In this document: positions 26,976 through 35,380 of the stretch, in pieces | How positions within the stretch are numbered: position 1 is the first letter of the stretch | Layout: the number at the start of each line of letters is the position of its first letter | DNA from: JADFOJ01 sp041580235 | GTDB taxonomy: Bacteria > Planctomycetota > Phycisphaerae > Phycisphaerales > SM1A02 | DNA: 64,000 nt | NCBI GenBank assembly: GCA_041580235.1 | Contig: JBFGEG010000003.1 | Coordinates: 1-64,000, forward strand | Reading direction: 5' to 3' | Made by a program: the position numbers and the translations under genes | Notes under the pieces: generated by a model | Told to the model about the DNA's origin: nothing | Databases searched by the model: none | What the model saw: only the letters and a program-made list of their open reading frames with translations

Positions 26976-28204
26976 GCGACGCCTCGCTCGAGGATGTCGC
27001 AGAACCTGTTGCACAGCACGTCCTTGCTGAGCTGCCGGGTCACGATGTCGCGGGCCCGCCGCCCCATGGCCTCCAGCTGCGAGGCCGGCGTTCGGATGAT
27101 GGTCTCGATCGTGGCCATGGCGCCGTCCACGTCGCCATGCTGAATGTGCCAGCCGATCTCCTGCTCGTTGATGATGTCCGAGACGTGGCAGGGCTCCGGG
27201 CCCAGCAACAGAATCGGCCGGGCCACGGCCATGGCTCCGTACACCTTGCACGGGTGGACGACGCCGACCACGGGGTCGCCGACCGACACCAGGTGGACAT
27301 CGGCGGCGGACAGCGAGTACCTGATCTGCGACAGCGGCTGGTAGGGCAGCGAACGGATGTTGGCGGGTCGGTGACGCTCGATGGTGTCGTCGACTTCCGG
27401 CTTGCACACGCCCCCGCCCACGAACATGAACACCAGCTCCGGCCGGTCCTGGAGACGCAGGGCCGCCTCGAGGATGGTGGTCACGGGGTTGGTGATGCCG
27501 TGGTTGCCGCTGTACATGATGACGAAGCGGCCATCGAGCCCGTGCTCGGCGCGGAAGGGGTTGTCGCCGTGATCGACCACGGCGAGGTGATCGTCGTGGG
27601 GCCACGGCGGCATGATGGTCTGCTTGTCGCGCACGTCGCGCTTGCGATTGAGGCGGTCGGCCATGAAGCGGTCCAGAACGATGACATCGCGGGCCCGCTT
27701 GAGAATCCGGCGATTGAGCCAGTTGAAGACGCGGGCCGGCAGCGACCGTTCGGTGATCCGGCCCAGCTCGATCATCTGGTCGGGGTTGAGGTCCATCACC
27801 CAGTACTTGATGGGCACCCGGCGCACCGCCGCAATGACCATGGCCGCCACCGAGCACATCGGCGGTGACGTGCTGACCATGATGACGCCCAGGCGGCGGG
27901 TGAAGACCCCCCGCGCGATGCACTGGAGCATGAACGACGTCCCCGCCAGCAGCCTCAGGGTGATCGAGCTCTTGCCGAACGACGATAGCGGGAGCCGCCG
28001 CACCCGGACGCCGTGGCGGTGCTCGCGGGCGGGGTACTTGATCGATGGGTCGTCGAAGCCGCGGTTGGCCGCGAGCACGACCACCCGCCAGCCGCGGGCG
28101 GCCATCATCTCGGCGGCGTCGGCCACGTGCTGGCCCACGCTGGCCGGGTCGGGCGGGTAGACCTGGCTGAGAACGAGGAGAGTGGAAGGAGAGCCGTCAG
28201 CCAT
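26972..28204 (-). CDS. GT4-like glycosyltransferase (WcaI-like)
   Basis: 410 residues with a GT-B fold. The N-terminal Rossmann half begins LLVLSQVYPPDPASVGQHVA. The C-terminal half has MYSGNHGITNPVTTILEAAL, LVFMFVGGGVCKPEVDDTI and the nucleotide-sugar region IRSLPYQPLSQIRYSLSAAD followed by VVHPCKVYGAMAVARPIL. This order is like WcaI and similar colanic-acid glycosyltransferases. It is retaining by family. Its stop overlaps the ATG of the first acyltransferase by four bases, so it leads the overlapping set. It is probably cytoplasmic and works on a lipid-linked glycan. Confidence 0.85.
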   Translation of the reverse strand: MADGSPSTLLVLSQVYPPDPASVGQHVADAAEMMAARGWRVVVLAANRGFDDPSIKYPAREHRHGVRVRRLPLSSFGKSSITLRLLAGTSFMLQCIARGVFTRRLGVIMVSTSPPMCSVAAMVIAAVRRVPIKYWVMDLNPDQMIELGRITERSLPARVFNWLNRRILKRARDVIVLDRFMADRLNRKRDVRDKQTIMPPWPHDDHLAVVDHGDNPFRAEHGLDGRFVIMYSGNHGITNPVTTILEAALRLQDRPELVFMFVGGGVCKPEVDDTIERHRPANIRSLPYQPLSQIRYSLSAADVHLVSVGDPVVGVVHPCKVYGAMAVARPILLLGPEPCHVSDIINEQEIGWHIQHGDVDGAMATIETIIRTPASQLEAMGRRARDIVTRQLSKDVLCNRFCDILERGVA

Positions 28205-28297
28205 GAGCCGTCACCCGGGAGGGTCGAACGCCCGCCGGAAAAGGGGGGCCGGGCTCCCTTGTCCTTCGTGCCTTCGTGCCTTCGTGCCTGAATCCCC

Positions 28298-29299
28298 CTA
28301 CGCGCTGGCGGCCTTGGCGCCGTGCTTGGCCATGTACTCGTCGTGGATCCAGGCGTAGGTCCTGGCCATCCCGTCGCGGAGACGGGTGTCCGGCTCCCAG
28401 CCGAGATACTTCTTGATCAGCGTGTTGTCGCTGTTGCGGCCGTTGACGCCCTTCGGTGCGTCGAGCTTGTACTGACGGTTCAGCTTGATGCCGGCGATCT
28501 CCTCCACGATGTCGACGAGCTGGTTGATGGTGACGAGCTCGTTGGACCCGAGGTTGATCGGCTCGAGAATGTCGCTCCGCATGATCATGTCGATGCCCTT
28601 GAGGCAGTCGTCGATCCACATGAAGCTGCGGGTCTGCTTGCCGTCGCCCCAGATCTCGATGTCGTGGTCGCCGGTCGCCTTGCAGTGGATGACCTTGCGG
28701 CAGATGGCGGCGGGGGCCTTCTCGCGACCGCCGTCCCACGTCCCGTGCGGGCCATAGACGTTGTGGAAGCGGGCGACGCGGCACGCGAGCCCGAAGTCCT
28801 CCATGAAGTGGCGGCACATGCGCTCCGAGAAGAGCTTCTCCCACCCGTAGCCGTCCTCGGCGTCGGCCGGATAGGCGTCCTCCTCCTTGAGGGCCACGAC
28901 GTCCTCGCTCTTCTGCTTCTCCTGGTTGTAGACGCACGCCGAGGAGGAGTAGAAGAAGCGCTTCACGCCGCAGTCCTTGGCGGCCAGCACCATGTGGGTG
29001 TTGATGAGCACTGACAGCATGCACAGCGCCTTGTTGTTCTCGATGAAGCCCATCCCGCCCATGTCGGCCGCGAGCTGGTAGATCTCGGTCGCATCGTCGC
29101 ACGCGGTGTAGCAATTGCCCTTCTCCTGAAGGTCGAGCTGCAGGTTCTCCGCCGCGTCGTGGACCTGATACCACTGGTCGAACGGCTTGATGTCGACCGA
29201 GCGGACCCGGTTGAATCCGCGGCGCAGCAGATCCGCCACGAGGTGACCGCCGATGAACCCGCCGCCACCGGCGACGACAATGAGCTGATCCTTCTTCAT
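28298..29299 (-). CDS. GDP-mannose 3,5-epimerase-like SDR enzyme
   Basis: 333 residues. The Rossmann motif GGGGFIGGHL is near the N-terminus. AADMGGMGFIENNKALC, SSSACVYNQEKQ with Ser and Cys in the active site, YGWEKL with Tyr and Lys, FHNVYGPHGTWDGGREKAPA and GRNSDNTLIKKYLGW follow. These are very close to plant GDP-mannose 3,5-epimerase, including the Cys and the Lys of REKAP that serve as acid/base for epimerisation. It would make GDP-L-galactose or GDP-L-gulose. The start is ATG 29299 with AAGGA eight bases upstream. It is separated from the GT4 gene by about 93 bases. Confidence 0.88.
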   Translation of the reverse strand: MKKDQLIVVAGGGGFIGGHLVADLLRRGFNRVRSVDIKPFDQWYQVHDAAENLQLDLQEKGNCYTACDDATEIYQLAADMGGMGFIENNKALCMLSVLINTHMVLAAKDCGVKRFFYSSSACVYNQEKQKSEDVVALKEEDAYPADAEDGYGWEKLFSERMCRHFMEDFGLACRVARFHNVYGPHGTWDGGREKAPAAICRKVIHCKATGDHDIEIWGDGKQTRSFMWIDDCLKGIDMIMRSDILEPINLGSNELVTINQLVDIVEEIAGIKLNRQYKLDAPKGVNGRNSDNTLIKKYLGWEPDTRLRDGMARTYAWIHDEYMAKHGAKAASA

Positions 29300-29466
29300 C
29301 CCCATTCCTTTCCGTCTTGCCTGAGCCCTCGAAAGGGCCGTATCCGGTACGTAGCAACCGCCCGCCCGGGTTCGGATTCAGTGCGGCTCCAAGTGGTCCG
29401 GTAGGGGCCGAAGCGGCGACGGTGACCTATTTTCGCAGGACTTCGTCCTCCGCGGCGAGGACTCAC

Positions 29467-29490
29467 AGCCCCAAAACGGGGGTCTGTCCA
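29467..29490 (-). terminator. possible hairpin terminator after fliS
   Basis: The minus strand has ACAG, a bulged A, CCCC, loop CGTTTT, GGGG, CTGT just after the fliS stop. A second weaker hairpin (GTCCTC/GAGGAC) follows at about 29446-29463. There is no T run, so its use as a terminator is uncertain. Confidence 0.35.
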
Positions 29491-29496
29491 AGGACC

Positions 29497-29988
29497 TCAG
29501 CCCTTGAAGCTGACCCTGCCGCCGATGAGGGAGTCGGTCCTGGGATCGCCGGGAGGCGAGGCCGGGTCCTGGGCGGGGGCGTCGGCGAGGTCGCCGGCGG
29601 CCGCATTCTCCTCGGCCAGCTTGGCCAGCAGCATCGTCCAGGTCTGGTGCTCGTACTCCAGCAGCCTGATCACCTCGTCGAGGATGGCGGGCTCACGCTC
29701 GTGGCTGGCCGCCATGAGCCGCGTGTACATGAAGGTGTACAGGCCCGACAGCCGCTTGCACAGGTCGGGGGCGTGCTCCGGCTGCAGGCTGTTGATGAGC
29801 TCCAGGATGATCTGCTGGCAGCGGGTGATACCGTTGAAGACGGCCTCGTAGTCCTGATCGATCAGACCCTGCCGGGCCTGGCGGGCGAACTTCAGTGCCC
29901 CGTCAAAGAGCAGGAGCCGCAGCTCCGCCGGGTTCGCGGTCAGCACCTTGGTCTTGAGGTAGGGGTTGGGCTCCGACGTCGCGCTCAT
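29497..29988 (-). CDS. fliS: flagellar secretion chaperone FliS
   Basis: 163 residues. The four-helix FliS fold starts at NPYLKTKVLTANPAELRLLL with FDGALKFARQARQGL, then ELINSLQPEHAPDLCKRLSG and YTRLMAASHEREPAILDEVI. The C-terminal 35 residues are Ala/Pro/Asp-rich and appear disordered, unlike most FliS. It binds flagellin in the cytoplasm and prevents early assembly. It lies 43 bases after fliD and is in the same operon. A GTG at 30030 directly after the fliD stop is an alternative start. Confidence 0.93.
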   Translation of the reverse strand: MSATSEPNPYLKTKVLTANPAELRLLLFDGALKFARQARQGLIDQDYEAVFNGITRCQQIILELINSLQPEHAPDLCKRLSGLYTFMYTRLMAASHEREPAILDEVIRLLEYEHQTWTMLLAKLAEENAAAGDLADAPAQDPASPPGDPRTDSLIGGRVSFKG

Positions 29989-30031
29989 CTGGGGTTCTAT
30001 CGGACGATCGGAGGGCCGTCTTTGGCTCACC

Positions 30032-33000
30032 TCAAGAGAGCAGGCCCTGGGTCAGGGAGAGGTTGTTGATCAGCGACAGCAGGGCGTTCTGCTGGCTCTG
30101 GAGCTGAGCGAGGGCCGTCTCCATCGCCGCGAACTCCCGCTGGAGCTGCTCGCGACGGCGGTCGAGGCGATCGTCGAAGTCGTCGATCCGGTCCTCGGTG
30201 AGATCGATCTGGTCCTGGATGCCCTTGTCGGCCAGGGTGACGGTGCCGTCGATCGAGTTGGTCAGGCCGTCGAGCAGCTGATCGAAGAGGTCGGCAAAGC
30301 CGAGCTCCGAGAAGGACTGCTCGTTGCTCGTGATGGTGACGCCGGGCGAGAGCTGCTGGGTGGTGGTGGTCGTGCCCGAAAAGGCGGTGAAGAGGTTCTC
30401 GACGGCCTCGGCGTCCTCCTCGTAGGCGTCCTCGAACTTCGCGCGGTCGAAGGTGAGAGTACCCTCGGCCCCGACGCGGATCCCCACCTGGCTCAGGTAC
30501 TGGAACTGGGTGTCGACGCCGACCGCCTTCTGCTGGATGGTGCGGAACAGGGCTCCGCGCACCTGAGCGGTGGTGGGGTTGCCCAGCAGGGGTCCCCGCT
30601 CCTCGGTGTCGACGTTGTAGAAATCGTACTGGTCGATTCGCCCGACGGCGTCGTTGAAGGCAGCCACGAACTCCGCGACGTCGTCCTCGATGGTCTGGGT
30701 GTCGCGGGTGATCGTGAGCGTGACGGGCTCGTCGTCGGCCGAGAGCAGGTCGATCGAGACGCCGGGCAGGACGTCGTCGAGCGTGTTGGTGCTTCGCTTG
30801 ATCAGGGTGGCCTCGGCGGGGTCGTCGGAGCCGAAGAAGACCTTGCTGTCGACGGCCTTGGAGAGCGTCGTGATGCCGAGGCTGTCATCGCCGTCGTCGA
30901 TGACGAGGTCGCCGTCCGTGCCCCCGATCTCCGACGAGAACACGACCTTGTAGGGAACCGCCCCTACGCCGGTGTTCAGGATCGAGGCGGACACCGGGAT
31001 GCCTGCATCGTTGACCTTCTGCACGACCTCGCTGAGGGTGTCGCTGTTGTTGAACGTGACCTGCTTCTCGTACGATCCGTCGATCGATCCGCCGTCGGTC
31101 GTCGCCTGTCCCTCGAGGTTCAGGTCCCGGGCGGTGGAGCCGCTGATCGACTCGACCTTGATGAGCCCGGTGGGAACCGGCGACAGCGTGTTCTCCAGGA
31201 GAATCCCGTCGCCGGTGTCGTTGACGCGGGCGGTGACGTCCACGCTGTTGGCGCCGGCGATGGCGTTGATCTCGTCGATGATGTCAAAGACCGTCGTCGA
31301 GTCGGAGCCGATGTTGACCGTCGCCTGCTCGCCCTCCCCGTCGGTGATCCGGAACGACCCGGAGCCGATGCCACGGCCGTAGTTGAGCTCGGTCAGGCTC
31401 GTCCCCTCCGCGACGTAGCGCAGCTCCAGATCGGTGCCCCGCTGGCGGCTGGCGGCGATGCCTCCGGGACCCGTGTCGATGCCCAGCTCGGCCGCGGCCG
31501 TGTCCGTGACGATCAGGTTGCCGCTGCCGCCGGACGTGTCGACGATGGTCAGGCCGTTGCCGGCGCTGTTGGCGATCGCGGTGATCTCGATGGAGCCTGA
31601 GGCGTTGATCTGGTCGATGATGTCCGACAGCGAGCCGTCCTCGTCGAGGGTGAAGGAGTCGCTGCCGCCCTGCCGGTCGGTGATGTCGAGCGCGGTGTTG
31701 CCGCTGAGTCCGTTGCCGCCGTTGAGGCTCCGCACGAGGACGGAGTTCAGCCCGGCGATGAGGCGGTTGCCGTCGATGATGCCCCCGGAGGCAACCACGC
31801 CTTCCAGGCCCAAATCGCGGGCGGCGTAGGCATTGGTGGGGCTGGCGGTGACGGTAAAGCTCGCCATCGGGCCGCCCCCCACGATGTCCTCGAGCTGAAT
31901 GCTCACGCCGTCGGGCGCGATCGAGGCGACGACGTGCCCGCCGTTGATGACCTGAAAGGTGTCCTCGGCGTTGTTGATCCGGTCGATGACCTCCTGGATG
32001 GTTACGGCCGCGGGCGTGTGATCGGCGTTGGGAATGATGTCGCCGTCGAAGGACGCGGCGGGGACGCCGGTCGTCTCCAGGATCCCCAGGTCGTCGGCGG
32101 TCTGGGTGTCGAGGGGGCCCGCGCCCAGGACCTTGAGCAGCCCCGACCCGCCGGTGTTGTCGGTGACGGTGAGCTTGTCGCCGTCGGCGTGGATGGAGAT
32201 CGTGATGTCGCCATCGCTCTGGTCGTTCACGCGGTCCATGAGATCCTGGACCGTGTTGATCCCGGTGAGGTCCACGAGATGCTCGATGCCGTCGCGGTCG
32301 ACGAACTTGATGTCCTCCGTGGAGTCGCTGTTGGTCGTGACCCCCAGGCCGTTGTTGAGGTCCTCGATCAGGGTGCTTGTGGTGATCGGGTTGTCCACGC
32401 GCCCGAGATCGATGTCGAATTCCCGGCCGTTGCGGGTGGTGATCTTGAAGTCGTAGCTGCCGCTTCGGATGAAGACGCCGGTGTCATCGTTGAGCGACGC
32501 AAGCGGAGAGAAGCCGCCGAGGGTGCGGATATCCGTGCCGGTGATCGTGCCGCCGACGTCCGTGCCGGCGATACCCAGCTCGGTGGCCGTCGTGTAGCCG
32601 CTGGCATTGGCGATGGTGAGGGCGTCGCCGGTGTTCTCCGTGACCACGAGGTGGTCGCCCTCGGTGGTCGCCGTGACGTCGGCACCGGAGTTGTTGATGG
32701 CGTTGATGACCTCGCCGATGGTCGTGGCCGCGCTCAGGTCCACCGTGGTCGACGCCGCACCGTCGGTGATCGTGATCTTGCCGCGGGCGACGCCGATGCC
32801 GCCCCGGAGGTCGGCCAGCTCGGTGTCCGTGGTCACGAACCCCTTGCCGAGCTCGAAGCTGAGGCTGCTCAGGTTGAGCGGCGTCGTGTCCGTGTTCGTG
32901 AAACCCTTGGAGAGCTTCTGGCTGGTGGAGACGAGCTGCTTGACCAGGAACGAGTATGACCCCGGCTGCGCGGCACCGGTGGCGGCCGCCGTGAGGACGC

Positions 33001-33244
33001 TCGCCTTGCTGCTGGTGGCCAGCGCCGCGTCGAAGGTGTTGTCGATCCGAAGACCTTTGGACGAGGTCTTGAGATTCAGCAGGCGTGCGTTGATGTCCAG
33101 CAGCGCCGTCTGCTGTGACTGCAGGCTGGCCAGACGCAGCTGCAGGTTGACCTTGCCCCGGCCCTCCAGCGCGATGAGCTGATCGATCAGCGTGGCGGTG
33201 TCGATTCCGCTGATCAGCCCGATGCCGGTCGTCAAGCTGCCCAT
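30032..33244 (-). CDS. fliD: flagellar filament cap protein FliD, unusually long
   Basis: 1070 residues against about 450-700 in most bacteria. The N-terminal domain is canonical (GLISGIDTATLIDQLIALEG) and so is the C-terminal coiled-coil (IDDFDDRLDRRREQLQREFA, and TALAQLQSQQNALLSLINNL). Between about residues 140 and 800 there are many tandem units with the phrases VxITDGxxxxTVDL, TIGEVINAINNSG and GNGLTIVDTSGG, which are flagellin hook-IN motifs as found in flagellin insertions. FliD caps the filament and folds new flagellin. The insertion would enlarge the cap's outer surface. It is preceded by a small unknown gene and followed by fliS. Confidence 0.95.
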   Translation of the reverse strand: MGSLTTGIGLISGIDTATLIDQLIALEGRGKVNLQLRLASLQSQQTALLDINARLLNLKTSSKGLRIDNTFDAALATSSKASVLTAAATGAAQPGSYSFLVKQLVSTSQKLSKGFTNTDTTPLNLSSLSFELGKGFVTTDTELADLRGGIGVARGKITITDGAASTTVDLSAATTIGEVINAINNSGADVTATTEGDHLVVTENTGDALTIANASGYTTATELGIAGTDVGGTITGTDIRTLGGFSPLASLNDDTGVFIRSGSYDFKITTRNGREFDIDLGRVDNPITTSTLIEDLNNGLGVTTNSDSTEDIKFVDRDGIEHLVDLTGINTVQDLMDRVNDQSDGDITISIHADGDKLTVTDNTGGSGLLKVLGAGPLDTQTADDLGILETTGVPAASFDGDIIPNADHTPAAVTIQEVIDRINNAEDTFQVINGGHVVASIAPDGVSIQLEDIVGGGPMASFTVTASPTNAYAARDLGLEGVVASGGIIDGNRLIAGLNSVLVRSLNGGNGLSGNTALDITDRQGGSDSFTLDEDGSLSDIIDQINASGSIEITAIANSAGNGLTIVDTSGGSGNLIVTDTAAAELGIDTGPGGIAASRQRGTDLELRYVAEGTSLTELNYGRGIGSGSFRITDGEGEQATVNIGSDSTTVFDIIDEINAIAGANSVDVTARVNDTGDGILLENTLSPVPTGLIKVESISGSTARDLNLEGQATTDGGSIDGSYEKQVTFNNSDTLSEVVQKVNDAGIPVSASILNTGVGAVPYKVVFSSEIGGTDGDLVIDDGDDSLGITTLSKAVDSKVFFGSDDPAEATLIKRSTNTLDDVLPGVSIDLLSADDEPVTLTITRDTQTIEDDVAEFVAAFNDAVGRIDQYDFYNVDTEERGPLLGNPTTAQVRGALFRTIQQKAVGVDTQFQYLSQVGIRVGAEGTLTFDRAKFEDAYEEDAEAVENLFTAFSGTTTTTQQLSPGVTITSNEQSFSELGFADLFDQLLDGLTNSIDGTVTLADKGIQDQIDLTEDRIDDFDDRLDRRREQLQREFAAMETALAQLQSQQNALLSLINNLSLTQGLLS

Positions 33245-33259
33245 GGTGCGTGTGGGTCC

Positions 33260-33469
33260 TCAGGCGGCCTCGGGCCACCGCGCCTCGTCGTCGGTCACCC
33301 AACCCGGCCGGTCGAGCCCCGTCTTGCGGAGGACGAGCAGGTCGCACACCCAGGCGGACAGCGTCCGCTGGAAGAGCTCTCGCGCCTCGGCGACGATGCG
33401 ATCAGCCTCGGCCGGCGTGGGCCACTGCGAAATCGGCAGGCTGCGCGCAGACTCATTCATGTTGGGCAT
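33260..33469 (-). CDS. small protein of unknown function upstream of fliD
   Basis: 69 residues from ATG 33469 with GGGAG four bases upstream. It is one amphipathic domain with PTPAEADRIVAEARELFQRT and a Trp/Cys-containing helix (LSAWVCDLLVLRK), then an acidic end. It lies 15 bases before fliD in the same direction, so it is probably translated from the same RNA. A flagellar chaperone or export role is only suggested by position. No family was recognised. Confidence 0.6.
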   Translation of the reverse strand: MPNMNESARSLPISQWPTPAEADRIVAEARELFQRTLSAWVCDLLVLRKTGLDRPGWVTDDEARWPEAA

Positions 33470-33571
33470 CAGACTCCCAGCAAAGCTCGAACCAGCTCGG
33501 TCACGATTGGCAGGGGGCCGTGGGACCTGATCTGAGGGCACACCAAAGGTTGATCGGCGGGTGCCCCCGAT

Positions 33572-33617
33572 CACTTTGCACGGAGCTTGCGCGTCGAAGC
33601 GCAAAGTGGTTATCGGC
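33572..33617 (-). promoter_or_regulatory. flagellar operon promoter region with long palindrome
   Basis: The minus strand has GCCGATAA (33610-33617), which is the exact -10 element of sigma-28 flagellar promoters. No matching TAAA -35 is found 15 bases ahead. CACTTTGC (33572-33579) and GCAAAGTG (33601-33608) are perfect inverted repeats 21 bases apart, near the expected start of transcription. Confidence 0.45.
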
Positions 33618-33685
33618 CGCGCAAAAAGCAGCATGGACGGACAAGCCGCACATGGCATCCGGAGCCCCCACTTGATTCGGGCAAT

Positions 33686-34195
33686 CTATTTGCGGACGGT
33701 GTACTTCCCACGCGAGACCTTCCTGAAGGTCTTGCGATTGCCGATCAGTGTCTGATTCACGATCGTGCGGAAGTTCTCACTGCTCGTGCGATAGCCCGCC
33801 CGCCGGACGGCCCCCGCCGCTTCGGAGACCGACAGCGTCCGGTTGTTCAAAACGCGTCGCAACGCATCGACGAGGATCACCGTGTTCTTCGGGCGTTTGC
33901 GGTCGCGACCATGCGACGGGCTCGAGGTCGCGACGGTGACGGTCGCCGCGGCCTGGTCGGCGATCTCCACCTCGAGCGTTTCCAGCTGCTCCAGAAGACG
34001 GCGCCGCTGGCGGTGCAGCGTCTCCAGACGTCGCTCGCGCCGTTTGATCTCGGCCTCGAGCTGGGACAACGGAACGCCGTGGAGACGGTTGCGGCTGGCG
34101 GTCTTGTCCGCCGTCCTCTTGTTCTTCTTCGTCTTCTTCGTCTTCTTCGTGTGCGCGGACACGGACCGCCGGGCGCTCACTTTCGTCGTTGGCAT
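33686..34195 (-). CDS. Lys-rich coiled-coil protein with HARE-HTH-like domain
   Basis: 169 residues. The N-terminus is extremely basic (AHTKKTKKTKKNKRTADK, residues about 14-31), like histone H1 tails. A coiled coil follows (LEAEIKRRERRLETLHRQRR, LLEQLETLEVEI). The C-terminal domain (VILVDALRRVLNNRTLSVSE, YRTSSENFRTIVNQTLIGNR and RKVSRGKYTV) matches the winged-helix HARE-HTH fold seen in DNA-linked proteins. It may be a chromosome-associated or regulatory protein; its role is not known. It lies downstream of parB on the same strand with a 222-base gap that has an AT-rich palindrome. Confidence 0.75.
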   Translation of the reverse strand: MPTTKVSARRSVSAHTKKTKKTKKNKRTADKTASRNRLHGVPLSQLEAEIKRRERRLETLHRQRRRLLEQLETLEVEIADQAAATVTVATSSPSHGRDRKRPKNTVILVDALRRVLNNRTLSVSEAAGAVRRAGYRTSSENFRTIVNQTLIGNRKTFRKVSRGKYTVRK

Positions 34196-34331
34196 TGAGT
34201 TGCATCCCCTTGCGAGCAAGAACAGCCCAGCCGCGTCGCCAAACGCGGGCGAGATGGTAAGGCGACACGTCCGTGGCGCCCAGCGCGGATGCCTTCGGCG
34301 TCCGAAGACAGTCCGATTCAGCCATGTACCG

Positions 34332-34358
34332 AATTGTGAATGAGATTCATCGACAATT
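34332..34358. promoter_or_regulatory. AT-rich nested palindrome upstream of the HARE-HTH gene
   Basis: AATTGT (34332-34337) pairs with ACAATT (34353-34358), and within it GAAT pairs with ATTC around GAG (34338-34348). The two are not centred on the same base. It is the most AT-rich part of the gap between parB and the HARE-HTH gene, and is a likely promoter or operator. Confidence 0.45.
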
Positions 34359-34417
34359 GCGCGTACGCACGCGGCTGCCGGCCGTCACCGTCGCCAGGAG
34401 TCGGCGCTGCGCCGGGA

Positions 34418-35380
34418 TCACAGCGTGTCGGTGTCGAAGCCCAGACGCTGCATCAGACCCTCGAACTGATCGTGCGTGTAGAAATCAATGACGAGGCGAC
34501 CCGCCCCCTTCTGCTTGCCCGGCTGGACCTGGATCTTTGTGCCGAGGTGCTCTCCGAGGCGTCGCTCGAGATCGAGGCGATGGGCGGGTGCCGCGGACGT
34601 CGCGGTGCGGGTGCGGGTGCGTCGAGGACCCAGCAGCGACTTCACGCGGCTCTTGAGCGTGCGGACGGACCAGTCCTGCCGGATGGCCATCTGCGCTGTC
34701 TGCTGCCGCAGATCAATGTTAGTAAGTGCTAACAATTCGCGAGCGTGCGCGTGAGTGAGCTGCCCGGATCGCACCGCGTTACGGCAGACGTCGTCGAGAT
34801 CGTGCAGACGCAGAAAGGTGGTGATCGTCGAACGGTCGAGCCCGACCTGGTCCGCGACCTGCTGATGGGTCAGCCCGAACTCGTCGGTCAGACGACGGAA
34901 GGCATCGGCCCGCTCAAGCGGGTTGAGGTCCTCGCGCTGGATGTTCTCGATCAGTGCCCACTCGGCCGCGGCCTGGTCATCGAGCTCGCGAATCACGGCC
35001 GGGATTCGGGCGAGCCCGATTCTCTGCGCCGCCCGCCATCGGCGCTCCCCGACGATCAGCTGGAACCCCCCCGTCGCGTCGGGCCGGACGACCAACGGCT
35101 GCATGAGGCCGGCCGTGCGGATCGAAGCGGCGAGGGCTTCGAGGGACTGCTCGTCGAAGTGCTGTCGGGGCTGTTTCGGATTGGCCCTGATCTGCTCGGT
35201 GCCGATCAGGCGAATCTCGCCCTCGTCCGGTGGGGGGAGGTGTGCATCCGTCGATGGCGGGGGTGACGGGCCTGGGGAAGCGGCCGTCTCGATCGGAACC
35301 GCCGTGGACATCAGGCTCGTCAGCCCACGGCCAAGCCGCCGGCGGCCCGGAGGGCTCTTGGACGCATCCTTGCGTGGCAT
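34418..35380 (-). CDS. parB: chromosome partitioning protein ParB
   Basis: 320 residues. The N-terminus GRRRLGRGLTSLM is the typical ParA-stimulating start. The ParB/Srx CTP-binding domain has NPKQPRQHFDEQSLEALAAS and the GERRWRAA motif; ENIQREDLNPLERADAF is the third box. The HTH (THQQVADQVGLDRSTITTFL) binds parS, and the C-terminus (GRLVIDFYTHDQFEGLMQRL) dimerises. No parA gene flanks it: the only ParA-like gene is at 60957, 26 kb away. No parS with the classic TGTTTCACGTGAAACA form was seen nearby. Confidence 0.95.
   Translation of the reverse strand: MPRKDASKSPPGRRRLGRGLTSLMSTAVPIETAASPGPSPPPSTDAHLPPPDEGEIRLIGTEQIRANPKQPRQHFDEQSLEALAASIRTAGLMQPLVVRPDATGGFQLIVGERRWRAAQRIGLARIPAVIRELDDQAAAEWALIENIQREDLNPLERADAFRRLTDEFGLTHQQVADQVGLDRSTITTFLRLHDLDDVCRNAVRSGQLTHAHARELLALTNIDLRQQTAQMAIRQDWSVRTLKSRVKSLLGPRRTRTRTATSAAPAHRLDLERRLGEHLGTKIQVQPGKQKGAGRLVIDFYTHDQFEGLMQRLGFDTDTL

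Noticed and set aside
34718..34742. AT-rich stretch with TTAGCACT, half of a CIRCE element, in parB
   Set aside because: The second half-site is missing at the required nine-base spacing, and the bases encode a normal ParB segment (ELLALTNIDL).
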